Part shown: positions 55,266 through 63,797 of the stretch, piece after piece
How positions within the stretch are numbered: the stretch's first letter is position 1
How the letters are laid out: the number at the start of each line of letters is the position of its first letter
Origin: Thiomonas delicata
Lineage (GTDB): Bacteria; Pseudomonadota; Gammaproteobacteria; Burkholderiales; Burkholderiaceae_C
Reading direction: 5' to 3'
Assembly: GCF_900088825.1 (NCBI RefSeq)
Contig: NZ_LT592171.1
Coordinates: 1,538,109 to 1,602,108, forward strand
Length of the DNA stretch: 64,000 bases
Notes under the pieces: model-generated
What the model saw: only the letters and a program-made list of their open reading frames with translations
Database searches by the model: none
What the model was told of the DNA's origin: nothing
Program-made: the position numbers and the translations under genes

Positions 55266-55279
55266 TTGCGTCACGTCAA
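55266..55279 (-). promoter_or_regulatory. candidate FNR-like site in the tsdA promoter
   Basis: Read towards tsdA, TTGACGTGACGCAA matches TTGAT-N4-ATCAA at 7 of 10 positions. Exactly 22 bp downstream is TAGACT (55243-55238), a 4/6 -10 match, giving class II spacing and a start near 55231, about 135 bp before the ATG. The match is degenerate and was noticed by eye. Confidence 0.32.
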
Positions 55280-55362
55280 CCATTCGCGGTGTTGTGTCCA
55301 TGGGGCCACAAACACGCTCCTCGCCTTGGGCCCGGAACGGTTGCAGCGTTCTGCGGCAAGGT

Positions 55363-56472
55363 TCAACCGTGGCGATGGCGGTGATGCACATCCGGGAAAT
55401 GGGCGTGGCTGTGGGTGACTGGCGCGTGGGCATGCGGGTGGCTGTGCCGCGTGCCGGGCGGCAGCGCGGGTTCGTGAACGTGGTCGTGATGGCCATCATC
55501 GCGCGGGCCGCCGTGGACATGGCTGTGGTCGTGCGTCAGCGGCCTATGCGTATGAAGATGCGCATGGCGCTCGCTCACGTGCAGCCAGACGCCCAGCGCC
55601 ATCAGCAACCCCGCCAGCAGCAGCGGTATCGTCAGCGGTTCGCCGAGCAGCAGCACGGCCAGCAGCGCGCCGAAAAACGGCGCCACCGAAAAATAGGCCC
55701 CTGTGCGCGCCGTGCCCAATTGCCGCAGTGCCACGACGAACAAGGCCAGGCTGACTCCATAGCTGGCAAATCCCAGCGCGGCCGCCATCGCGGCCACGTC
55801 CGGTTGCGGCAGGCGCGCTCCCAGGAACAAAGCCAGCAGAAGATTGGTGGCGCCGGCCGCCAGGCCCTTGGTCATGGCGATGAAACCGGCATCGGCCAGC
55901 GCCACCTTGCGCGTGAGATTGTTGTCCAGCCCCCAGCCCAGACAGGCGCCGAGCACGGCCATCACAGGCCAGAGCGCGCTCCAGTGCAGGTGCGCGCCAT
56001 CCTGCGGCCAGCTCAGCACCAGGCCGCCCGCCACGATCGCCAGCATGCCCAGCGCGATGCGGCGATCGACGTTCTCGCGAAACACGAACCAGGCCAGCAA
56101 GGCGGTGAACACGCCTTCGGCGTTGAGCAGCAGCGAGGCCCCCGTGGCCGGCATCGCCGACAGCCCGGACATCAGGAGCACGGGTGCCGCCACGCCACCC
56201 GCCAGAATGGCGCCGGCCAGCCATGGCCATTCGCCCCGCTGCAGGCGCGCGCGGGGCGAATCCGGATGGCGCAGCCGGCGCACGCCGAGCCATGTCGCCA
56301 AACCCAGACCGGAGCCGAGGTAAAGCAGCGCCGCCAGCATCCAGGGACTGGTTTCGGCCAGCAGCAGCTTGGCCAGCGGAGTGCTGGCGCCGAACAACAG
56401 GGCCGCCAGCATGGCGGTGGCAATGCCCGACGACTGGGCCAGGGACGGCAGCGGGGTTTTGGGTGTCGACAT
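55363..56472 (-). CDS. EamA/DMT-family permease with a histidine-rich C-terminal tail
   Basis: The 369-residue protein has about ten helices in two EamA repeats (ATAMLAALLFGASTPLAKLL and ACLGWGLDNNLTRKVALADA), ending near residue 300. A roughly 70-residue soluble tail follows with 23 His, arranged as HxH, HHDH and HSHPHAH clusters. That tail resembles the metal-buffering loops of zinc and nickel transporters, so transport or sensing of a divalent metal is possible. The family normally moves organic metabolites, and no metal-transport motif is seen in the helices. It lies upstream of tsdA on the same strand and divergent from the ArgO gene. Confidence 0.85.
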   Translation of the reverse strand: MSTPKTPLPSLAQSSGIATAMLAALLFGASTPLAKLLLAETSPWMLAALLYLGSGLGLATWLGVRRLRHPDSPRARLQRGEWPWLAGAILAGGVAAPVLLMSGLSAMPATGASLLLNAEGVFTALLAWFVFRENVDRRIALGMLAIVAGGLVLSWPQDGAHLHWSALWPVMAVLGACLGWGLDNNLTRKVALADAGFIAMTKGLAAGATNLLLALFLGARLPQPDVAAMAAALGFASYGVSLALFVVALRQLGTARTGAYFSVAPFFGALLAVLLLGEPLTIPLLLAGLLMALGVWLHVSERHAHLHTHRPLTHDHSHVHGGPRDDGHHDHVHEPALPPGTRHSHPHAHAPVTHSHAHFPDVHHRHRHG

Positions 56473-56604
56473 GCGGTGGGCTCAGCGGGTGGGCACAGTA
56501 CGAAAAAGCCTCGGCTGCGAGAATAGGCGATTCAGCCCGGGCCAGCCCGATACGACGCATTCCTCCATGCATTCGGCCCCGGCTCTTGCCGTTTCGCCCG
56601 CCCC

Positions 56605-57219
56605 ATGCACACGAACGCCTCAACCTACTTCTACGGGTTTTCTCTCGGCCTATCGCTGATCCTGGCCATCGGCGCGCAAAACGCCTTCGTGCTCAAGCAG
56701 GGGCTCAAAGGCGAGCATGTGTTCTGGGTCAGCCTGACCTGCGCGGTCTCGGATGCCGTCTTGATTGCCGCCGGCGTCTCCGGTTTTCATGGACTCATCC
56801 TGCGTGCGCCCTGGCTGGAGCCGGCCGGCCGCTATGCCGGTGCGGCCTTCCTGCTGTGGTACGGCGGGCGCAGCCTGCTGGCTGCCCTCAGGTCTTCGTC
56901 CACGCTGCAACCCATGGGGAGCGACCCGGCAACGCTCTGGCAGACACTCGCCGCGTGCCTGGCCTTCACGTTCCTGAATCCGCACGTTTATCTGGATACG
57001 CTGCTGCTGATCGGGTCCGTGTCCACCCAGTTTCCCGGGCACGGGTTCGAATTCGGCCTCGGCGCGGCGTCGGCCTCGTTCGTCTTCTTTTTCGCCCTGG
57101 GCTACGGCGCGCGTCTGCTGCGGCCGCTGTTCCAGAGGCCCCGGACGTGGCAGGTGCTGGAACTGGTCATCGGCCTGACCATGTGGAGCCTGGCCTACGG
57201 TCTGCTGCACGGGAGCTGA
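56605..57219 (+). CDS. LysE/ArgO-family amino-acid exporter
   Basis: The 204-residue protein has about six helices and the LysE family start FSLGLSLILAIGAQNAFVLKQGL, then FTFLNPHVYLDTLLLIGSVS, the conserved Asn-Pro-His segment seen in ArgO and LysE proteins. It exports basic amino acids, most likely arginine or lysine, to avoid toxic accumulation. A regulator of the ArgP type is not adjacent. It converges tightly on cysM (15-bp gap) and is divergent from the His-rich DMT gene. Confidence 0.88.
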   Translation: MHTNASTYFYGFSLGLSLILAIGAQNAFVLKQGLKGEHVFWVSLTCAVSDAVLIAAGVSGFHGLILRAPWLEPAGRYAGAAFLLWYGGRSLLAALRSSSTLQPMGSDPATLWQTLAACLAFTFLNPHVYLDTLLLIGSVSTQFPGHGFEFGLGAASASFVFFFALGYGARLLRPLFQRPRTWQVLELVIGLTMWSLAYGLLHGS

Positions 57220-57234
57220 ACGCCGATCCGGACA

Positions 57235-58137
57235 TCAGGCCGGAAAAACCCCGGTGCTCAGATAGCGGTCGCCACGATCGCAGACGATGAACACGATGGT
57301 GGCGTTTTCCACCTCGCGCGCGAGGCGCAGCGCCACCTCGCAGGCGCCGGCCGCGCTGATGCCGCAGAACAAACCCTCCTCGCGCGCGAGGCGGCGCGCC
57401 ATGGCCTCCGCCGCCGCCTGGCTGACGTACTCCAGCCGGTCCACGCGCTGCGGTTCGTAGATCTTGGGCAGATACTCCTGCGGCCATTTGCGGATGCCGG
57501 GAATGCGCGAGCCCTCCTCCGGCTGCGCGCCGACGACCTGCACCTCCGGGTTCTGCTCCTTCAGATAGCGCGACACGCCCGTGATCGTGCCCGTGGTGCC
57601 CATGGCCGAGACGAAATGGGTGATGCGGCCTTCGGTGTCGCGCCAGATCTCGGGACCGGTGGTTTCGTAGTGAACGCGCGGGTTGTCGGGGTTGGCGAAC
57701 TGGTCGAGCATCAGGCCCTTGCCCTCGCGCTGCATCTGCTCTGCCAGATCGCGCGCGTATTCCATGCCGCCCGCCTTGGGCGTGAGGATGAGATCGGCGC
57801 CGAACGCCTTCATGGTCTGCGCGCGCTCGATGCTCAGGTCCTCGGGCATGATCAGCACCATGCGGTAGCCGAGGATGGCTGCAGCCATCGCCAGCGCGAT
57901 GCCGGTGTTGCCGGACGTGGCCTCGATCAGCACGTCGCCCGGCTTGATCTGGCCGCGCTCCTGCGCGCGGCGGATCATCGAGAGCGCCGGGCGGTCCTTC
58001 ACCGAGCCCGCCGGATTGTTGCCTTCGAGCTTGCCGAGAATGACATTGCCGCGCCGCGCGTTGTCGGCGCCCGCGACGCGTTGCAATTGAAAGAGCGGCG
58101 TGTTGCCGATGGTCTGATCGAGCGTGAGGTAAGGCAT
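57235..58137 (-). CDS. cysM: cysteine synthase B
   Basis: CysM makes cysteine from O-acetylserine and can use thiosulfate to give S-sulfocysteine. The 300-residue PLP protein has the lysine in NPAGSVKDRP (K47), the substrate loop EATSGNTGIAL (about 72-82) and AMGTTGTITGVSRYL. The motifs EEGSRIPGIRKWPQEYLP and SQAAAEAMARRLAREEGLFCG fit CysM rather than CysK. The ATG at 58137 has AAGGAG eight bases upstream. A thiosulfate-using enzyme fits a thiosulfate-oxidising host, but this is only circumstantial. Confidence 0.94.
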   Translation of the reverse strand: MPYLTLDQTIGNTPLFQLQRVAGADNARRGNVILGKLEGNNPAGSVKDRPALSMIRRAQERGQIKPGDVLIEATSGNTGIALAMAAAILGYRMVLIMPEDLSIERAQTMKAFGADLILTPKAGGMEYARDLAEQMQREGKGLMLDQFANPDNPRVHYETTGPEIWRDTEGRITHFVSAMGTTGTITGVSRYLKEQNPEVQVVGAQPEEGSRIPGIRKWPQEYLPKIYEPQRVDRLEYVSQAAAEAMARRLAREEGLFCGISAAGACEVALRLAREVENATIVFIVCDRGDRYLSTGVFPA

Positions 58138-58183
58138 GGTTTTTTCTCCTTGGTGCATTCTGGCATGCGGCGACGGATCCGGC

Positions 58184-59326
58184 TCAGGCAACCCAGCGCA
58201 GCACCAGCCACACGAGCGGCGCGCACACCAGCAAGAACGGCACGCTGATGCGGTGGAACCGTGCCAGAGAGCCGGGACTGCCCTCCAGACGCAGGGCGAT
58301 GAGATTGGCCAGCGATCCGATGCCCAGGCCGAATCCGCCCACATTGACCGCGGCCGCCAGGAGCATGACGTCGTGCGCGCCATGCTCCAGGAGCACGGTG
58401 GCCGGCACATTGCTGATGACCTGCGACAGCGCGATGGCCGCGATATACAGCACCCCGGGTTGCTGCAGGCCGAGGCCCTGCACGGGCAGAATCTGCGCCA
58501 GGTGGCCGAGGCCCACGAACATCGCGGCGAACGTCGCCAGCAACATCCAGTCGACGCGTTGGAGAACCTCGCGAAACATGACCGCGAACACCGCCAGGAC
58601 CAAGGCCGCGGCGCCTTGCGCATGATGTCCCTGCAACAGCCCGACCACGACCAGCAGCAACAAGCCGGCCGTCACGCCCAGGGCGGGACGCGGCAGGGCC
58701 TCGGCCGCGGTGCGCGCCGAGGTTTGCAGGGTCAAGGTGCGGGCGTCGAACATGAACCACACGAGCGCCAGCAACAAGGCCAGCATGACCGCGAAAGTCG
58801 GCAGCAGGTGCAGCATGAACCCGGGCATCGACAGGCCCGAGCGTTGCCACAGCAAGAGGTTCTGCGGGTTGCCGATGGGGCTGAGCGTGGAGCCGGCGTT
58901 CACCGCCAGGGCCTCGAAGATCACCAGGCGCTGCACCGGCAGACGGGCTTCCCGGCCGAGCGCCACCGTCAACGGCACCACCAGGAACAGGCTCACGTCA
59001 TTGGTCAGCAGCATGGCCAGCAAGGCCGACGCCAGCACCAGCAGCAGCGCAAGCCCGCGCAGGCTCCGCGTGCGCAGGGCCGTGTAGCGCGCCGCGCGTT
59101 GCACATAACCGCTGGCGCGTATGCCCTCCACGGTGACGAGCAGGGCGGCGAGACCCAGCAGCGTCGGCAGGTCGAGCCAGTTGCGGTACAGGGCCCATGG
59201 ACGGGGATCGGCCAGCGCCAGGAACAGCGCCAGCAAACCGAAAACCCCCAGCAGGCGCTCTCGTCTCAGAAAGCCGCGCAGGCGGGAAAGAAGCCCGCGC
59301 ACGATCTCAGGCGTGAGTGCCGGCAT
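58184..59326 (-). CDS. ArsB/NhaD/SLC13-superfamily anion or cation permease
   Basis: The 380-residue protein has about ten helices and the superfamily hallmarks LLTNDVSLFLVVPL and NAGSTLSPIGNPQNLLLW in the first half. The pair is partly repeated as SQVISNVPATVLL and NVGGFGLGIGSLANLIAL in the second half. Members include arsenite, citrate/dicarboxylate and Na+/H+ transporters; the substrate here is unknown. No arsR or arsC is nearby. The ATG at 59326 overlaps the 3' end of hemY by 20 bp, suggesting translational coupling. Confidence 0.82.
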   Translation of the reverse strand: MPALTPEIVRGLLSRLRGFLRRERLLGVFGLLALFLALADPRPWALYRNWLDLPTLLGLAALLVTVEGIRASGYVQRAARYTALRTRSLRGLALLLVLASALLAMLLTNDVSLFLVVPLTVALGREARLPVQRLVIFEALAVNAGSTLSPIGNPQNLLLWQRSGLSMPGFMLHLLPTFAVMLALLLALVWFMFDARTLTLQTSARTAAEALPRPALGVTAGLLLLVVVGLLQGHHAQGAAALVLAVFAVMFREVLQRVDWMLLATFAAMFVGLGHLAQILPVQGLGLQQPGVLYIAAIALSQVISNVPATVLLEHGAHDVMLLAAAVNVGGFGLGIGSLANLIALRLEGSPGSLARFHRISVPFLLVCAPLVWLVLRWVA

Positions 59327-60518
59327 CCTCACCCGAGAGGTCGAGCGCGGCCAGGCGCCAGTGGCGCCCCGCCTGATCCTCGCGCTCGATGCGCTCCTGC
59401 AGACGCGCCAGGGCGGTGTGGACGCTGCCACGCAGGCGGCGCTCGTCAGGTTGGCACAGCTCGAGCGCCTTGCTCAGATACTGCTGCGCCTTGCCCCAGA
59501 GTTCAAGCTCGATACAGGCTCGCGCGGCCAGGAACACGGCTTGCGCCTCCTGCGGCCAACGGTCGACCCAGGCCTCGGCCTGCGCGACGAAACCGGCATC
59601 GATCCCGGCCAGCATGCCGCGCAGCGCGGGCATCAGCGCGGCCGGTTCCGCGCTCGGCACGCGCAGGGCCTCGATCAGCAGGGCGCGCGCCTGGGCCATA
59701 TCGCCGGCCAAGGCAAAACCGCGGGCCCCGGCCACCGCGATCTGGGCATCGAGACGCAGCGCGACGTCGAAAGACTTCCAGAGCCGGCGCAAGGTCTCGG
59801 CGTCGTGGTTGGCCTGCCGGATCAATCCGAGCGCCGCGCCATGGATCATCGCCTGGGCCGCGGCCTCGTGCAGGCCATGATGCTTGCGCAAGGTCATGGC
59901 CAGCCGCATGACTTCGGCGTGGTCCTGCAACGCCCGCGCGGCCGCAAGCGCCAGACGCATGGTCTGCGTGCGGCGCTGCATGCCGCCGGAGAGGGTGCGC
60001 AGGACATTCTGTGCAGCTCGCGCGTCGCGCGCCTCGATCTGCCATTCGGCCTGCAGCAGGGCGCCGGTTTCGCGCGCCGCGGTCGGCAGGGCTTCGAGAT
60101 AGGCGTCGCGCCGCTCGTAGGCCTGCATGGCCTGGGCGGCCTGGGCGGCGGTGAGCAAGGCGCCGGGCTTGAAGTTTTCCGCCTCGGCGGCCCTTCCCGC
60201 GGCGCGTTCGGCGCGGCGGAAGCGGCCGCCCTGCAGATGCATGATCGCTTCATGCAGCGCCGTCGCCGCGACCTGCAAGCGCCTGCGCGAGCGGAACAAC
60301 GCGGCGGCACGCGGCAATCGCAGCAGCAGGGTGAAAGCCCGGATCGCGATGTAGAAAAGCGCGAAACTCGCCAGCACCAGGAGCGCGGCCAGATTCAGCG
60401 ACAGGTCGATGCGATAGGGCGGCAGAAAAATGGCGACATTGCCCGGCCGGCCGCTCGCCGCCATGGCCAGCAATGCCGCGGTCAGCCCCAGCGCCACGAC
60501 CCAGGCGAGCCAGCGCAT
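59307..60518 (-). CDS. hemY: HemY (tetrapyrrole-associated TPR membrane protein)
   Basis: The 403-residue protein has two N-terminal membrane helices (about residues 3-22 and 40-63), then a helical TPR-like domain (GRFRRAERAAGRAAEAEN and repeats). It matches the proteobacterial HemY family encoded behind hemX. Its role in haem synthesis is not settled; it is not the protoporphyrinogen oxidase also called HemY in Bacillus. The start overlaps the hemX stop by one base (ATGA). Intact. Confidence 0.92.
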   Translation of the reverse strand: MRWLAWVVALGLTAALLAMAASGRPGNVAIFLPPYRIDLSLNLAALLVLASFALFYIAIRAFTLLLRLPRAAALFRSRRRLQVAATALHEAIMHLQGGRFRRAERAAGRAAEAENFKPGALLTAAQAAQAMQAYERRDAYLEALPTAARETGALLQAEWQIEARDARAAQNVLRTLSGGMQRRTQTMRLALAAARALQDHAEVMRLAMTLRKHHGLHEAAAQAMIHGAALGLIRQANHDAETLRRLWKSFDVALRLDAQIAVAGARGFALAGDMAQARALLIEALRVPSAEPAALMPALRGMLAGIDAGFVAQAEAWVDRWPQEAQAVFLAARACIELELWGKAQQYLSKALELCQPDERRLRGSVHTALARLQERIEREDQAGRHWRLAALDLSGEDAGTHA

Positions 60519-61687
60519 CAGCTACTCCCCTGGCCGAGATTGGCCAGCACCGCCAGGGACTGGAGATTGGCCGCCGGCTGGGCCGCGAGATCGATTTGCG
60601 CCGCCTGGCGCGCGAGCGCCAACGCCATTTGGGTGCGAGGCTGGCGGACATTGAAGTCCGCATGCAGCGCGGTGTCGATGCCGCGCATGTCTTCGCGGTA
60701 AGCCGAGGCGTTGCGCGACAGCAGGTCGAGCCGCGCGTTGAGCACGCGCAGCTTCAGGTTTTCGCGGAGGTAGTCGCTTTGCTGGGGTGACATCAGCAGC
60801 ATGTCGGGGTGATCCACCTTGGTGATGGTCACGAGTTGGCGCACTTCGAGCCAGGCGGCATGGGCCCAGCGGCCCAGCCAGGGCGCCCAACGCGGACCTG
60901 TCGGTTCATGCGCGGGGGCCGCCTGCTCCGCCGGCGCATGCCGGCCTTCCAGCGGCGCCGCCGAAGACAGCGGCTGCAGGCCATCGACCAGGGAGGCCAG
61001 TTCGTCCAGACGTTGCGCGGCGGCTGGAATATCGGGCGCCACGCTGCTCTTGAGTCGGCTCAGGTCGAGCTGCACGGCGCGCAGCACCATGGAAGCGCGC
61101 GGATTGCCCTGGGCGCGCTTGAGCCGCGTTGCCGAGGATTCGAGCGTGCTGACCAGCGGCGCCAGGCTGCCGGTGAGCTGGGCCTGTTGCTGGGCCAGGG
61201 CGATAAGCTCGGCGGTCTGGCTGAGGAAGGCGTCGTCCCGGCTCTTGGCAAAGTCCTGGTAGATCTGCTGCAGCGCCTGGCGCTGCGCCGACAGGTCTTG
61301 CTCGTGCGCCTGCAGCACGGCCACGCGGGCGTTGAGGTCGCGCGCCGCGTCGGCCGTCTGTTTGGCAATGGTGCGCGCCTCGATGGATGCGGTCTCGGCG
61401 CCTTGCAGGCGGCGCGCGATTTCGGCCTGGGTCGCATAAAGCCGTCCATTCAGCCACCAGGCCACGGCCAGCACCAGCACGGCGAGAGCCGCCACGGCCA
61501 GCCACAACAACCCCACCCTGGGCTGGCCCGTGGCGTCAGGCCGAGCGATCTCCGACGCGTCGACGCTTTCGTAGGGCGGGCTGGACGCTGCCCGCATGGT
61601 CGCGGACACGGCCGAGCCGGTGCTGGAACCCGCAGGTTCCGGCAGCGATTCAGGGCCCTGGGCTGGGGTGGGAGTCGGCTCGGACAT
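60518..61687 (-). CDS. hemX: HemX (uroporphyrinogen-III C-methyltransferase-like membrane protein)
   Basis: The 389-residue protein starts with a Pro/Ser/Thr-rich cytoplasmic part, one membrane helix (WLAVAALAVLVLAVAWWL, about 62-79), a long coiled coil and a globular end with YLRENLKLRVLNARLDLLSR. This is the HemX pattern of proteobacterial hemCDXY operons. Despite the name, no methyltransferase motif is present and the function is not established. It lies about 95 bp after hemD and overlaps hemY by one base. Confidence 0.92.
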   Translation of the reverse strand: MSEPTPTPAQGPESLPEPAGSSTGSAVSATMRAASSPPYESVDASEIARPDATGQPRVGLLWLAVAALAVLVLAVAWWLNGRLYATQAEIARRLQGAETASIEARTIAKQTADAARDLNARVAVLQAHEQDLSAQRQALQQIYQDFAKSRDDAFLSQTAELIALAQQQAQLTGSLAPLVSTLESSATRLKRAQGNPRASMVLRAVQLDLSRLKSSVAPDIPAAAQRLDELASLVDGLQPLSSAAPLEGRHAPAEQAAPAHEPTGPRWAPWLGRWAHAAWLEVRQLVTITKVDHPDMLLMSPQQSDYLRENLKLRVLNARLDLLSRNASAYREDMRGIDTALHADFNVRQPRTQMALALARQAAQIDLAAQPAANLQSLAVLANLGQGSS

Positions 61688-61780
61688 GCGCTGATTCTAG
61701 GGAAGCTTGAAAGCTGCGGACGGCCAGGGTCATGCCGAGGCGGTTTTGGCTCTCCGGCGGTTGTTCCGCGCACCCGCGGT

Positions 61781-62623
61781 TCAGGCCTTCGCATCCCGGT
61801 GCAACGCGGCGACGATGGCCTCGGTCTGCGGCGGGCAGACCTCGACGCGGCCAAAGCCGGCTTGCCGCGCCGCCTCCGCGATGCGGGCGTGCGTGGCCAG
61901 GGCGCGCTGGTTCGCCAGCCCTGCGGCCGGGTCCATGCCCGCGGCGCGCAGCAGGCCTTGCAGATTGCGCACGCCTTCGGACGCCGTCAGCAACCAGGAC
62001 GCGGGGCTGTCCAGCAGCTCGCGCAAGGTCTCGAGCGTGACCGGGTCGGTTTCCGGGGGCTCGCGGCGATAGACGTCCACCCGCAGCACTTCGGCGCCTG
62101 CGGCCTGCAGCGCCTCGGTCAGCCAGTCGCGGCCGTTTCCGCCCCGCAAGATGAGGACGCGGGCGCCGGCCCAAGCGTCCGCGCGCAGGCTCCGCAGCGC
62201 GGCCCACAGTCCCTCCGAATCCGCCGCTTGGGCAGGCGCGCAGACGATGCGCAGCGATTCGGGCGCCTGCCCGCGCGCCCGCAGCGCCTGCTCGAATGCA
62301 ACCCGGCTGCCGGGTCCGAGCAGGCCCACGGCGCAGGTTTGCGGCCAAGGACCTTGCAGCATGGCCAAGGTGGCCTGCACCGCGGCGGGGCTGACGGGGA
62401 TCGCCAGATCGAAGTCAGCCAGCCTCATGAGAGCCTGGGCGGCCGGCGCCGGCGCGGCGGGAGGCAGGATGCGGATGAGCGGGAAAGACCGCAGCGCAAT
62501 GCCGCGGGCGCGCAGTTCGCGCTCGCGCGCGTCATCCGCGTCGTCGTCTTGCGCGCCGCGGCGCGGGCGGGTGATGACGAGCACGGGTCCGCGGCGGATA
62601 TCAGGCCGATCGGCCGTCGCCAT
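61781..62623 (-). CDS. hemD: uroporphyrinogen-III synthase
   Basis: HemD closes hydroxymethylbilane with inversion of ring D. The 280-residue protein shows the diverged but recognisable family pattern: VLVITRPRRGAQ at the N-terminus, VSPAAVQATL, LILRGGNGRDWL, VYRREPPE and LLTASEGVRNL. HemD sequences are poorly conserved, so the operon position after hemC (9-bp gap) is strong supporting evidence. It starts MATADRPDIRRGP. Confidence 0.93.
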   Translation of the reverse strand: MATADRPDIRRGPVLVITRPRRGAQDDDADDARERELRARGIALRSFPLIRILPPAAPAPAAQALMRLADFDLAIPVSPAAVQATLAMLQGPWPQTCAVGLLGPGSRVAFEQALRARGQAPESLRIVCAPAQAADSEGLWAALRSLRADAWAGARVLILRGGNGRDWLTEALQAAGAEVLRVDVYRREPPETDPVTLETLRELLDSPASWLLTASEGVRNLQGLLRAAGMDPAAGLANQRALATHARIAEAARQAGFGRVEVCPPQTEAIVAALHRDAKA

Positions 62624-62632
62624 GCCGCACGC

Positions 62633-63610
62633 TCAGCTTGCCTCGAGCTGGTCGAGCAAGGCCTGCGCACCCTGCTCGCGCAGTTGCCGCGCGGCTTCCA
62701 GGCCCAGCGCGTCGGCCTGCGCGGACGTGGCCACGGTTGCCGCCACCTCCGCACGCAGCATGCGGCTGCCATCCGGCAGTCCGAGCAACGCGCGCAATTC
62801 CAGGGTCTGCCCGGACCACTGCGCATGCGCCCCCAGCGGCGTGCTGCAGCTGCCGCCCAAGGCGCGCGCCACCGAACGCTCGGCCAGGGCGCAAAGATGC
62901 GTGGGAGCATGGTCCAGCGGCGCCAGCATGACGGCCATGTCGGCACGGTCCGCACGTATCTCGATGCCCAGCGCCGCCTGGCCCACGGCGGGAAGCAGCT
63001 CGGCGGGGTCGATCAGGGCCCGGATACGCGCCTCCAGGCCCAGGCGTTTGAGTCCGGCCGCCGCCAGCACGATGCCGTCGTACTGACCTTCGTCGAGCTT
63101 GCGCAGGCGGGTGTCCAGATTGCCGCGCAGCGGCATCACGCGCAGGTCGGGGCGCAGGGCGCGGATCTGCATCTCGCGCCGCAGGCTCGACGTTCCCACC
63201 ACCGCGCCCGGCGGCAGCGCGGTGAAGTGCGGGGCGCGCTCGGACACCCAGGCATCGCGCGGGTCTTCGCGCTGCATGATGACGGGCAGCGCGAACCCCG
63301 CCGGCAGCACCATGGGCACGTCCTTGAGCGAATGCACGGCCAGGTCGGCCTCGCCGCTTTCCAGCGCCAGTTCCAGCTCCTTCACGAACAGGCCCTTGCC
63401 GCCGACCTTGGCTAGGGTCTTGTCGAGGATCTGGTCGCCGCGCGTGGTCATGCCGTCAAGGCACACCCGGCTCGACGGATGGAGCGCCTGCAAAAGGGCT
63501 TGCACATGCTCGGCCTGCCACATGGCCAGACGGCTCTCCCGGGTGGCAATAACCAGGCGGGGAGGAATCGAAGGGGGGGCAGATGATGGGATCGTCGCGG
63601 CGAGATTCAT
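62633..63610 (-). CDS. hemC: porphobilinogen deaminase (hydroxymethylbilane synthase)
   Basis: HemC polymerises four porphobilinogens using a covalently bound dipyrromethane cofactor on C255 ([12 protein letters not shown]). The 325-residue protein has [16 protein letters not shown], the active-site Asp region [27 protein letters not shown] and [13 protein letters not shown]. The ATG at 63610 ([13 protein letters not shown]) precedes a short non-conserved extension. It heads the hemC-hemD-hemX-hemY group and is divergent from ppc, as commonly seen in Burkholderiales. Confidence 0.97.
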   Translation of the reverse strand: MNLAATIPSSAPPSIPPRLVIATRESRLAMWQAEHVQALLQALHPSSRVCLDGMTTRGDQILDKTLAKVGGKGLFVKELELALESGEADLAVHSLKDVPMVLPAGFALPVIMQREDPRDAWVSERAPHFTALPPGAVVGTSSLRREMQIRALRPDLRVMPLRGNLDTRLRKLDEGQYDGIVLAAAGLKRLGLEARIRALIDPAELLPAVGQAALGIEIRADRADMAVMLAPLDHAPTHLCALAERSVARALGGSCSTPLGAHAQWSGQTLELRALLGLPDGSRMLRAEVAATVATSAQADALGLEAARQLREQGAQALLDQLEAS

Positions 63611-63797
63611 CGGGAAATCGTAGCAGTGGCAACAGGTCATGGCATGACGGAAATTCGCGCCCGCGCAATGTGCATGCGCAAGCTCGCGGCCCGGGGCTTC
63701 CACCGGCACCACCGGCTGATAGCATGAAACGTCCCGCTCCCTACCGCCGTTGCGCACCGCATTCCTCTCTGCCAGTCGCCTCGCCAGCCGCTCCGCC

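Noticed and set aside
60809-63415. 868-codon plus-strand frame opposite hemX, hemD and hemC
   Set aside because: Arg/Gly/Gln-rich with no domain; the minus-strand hem genes are clear.
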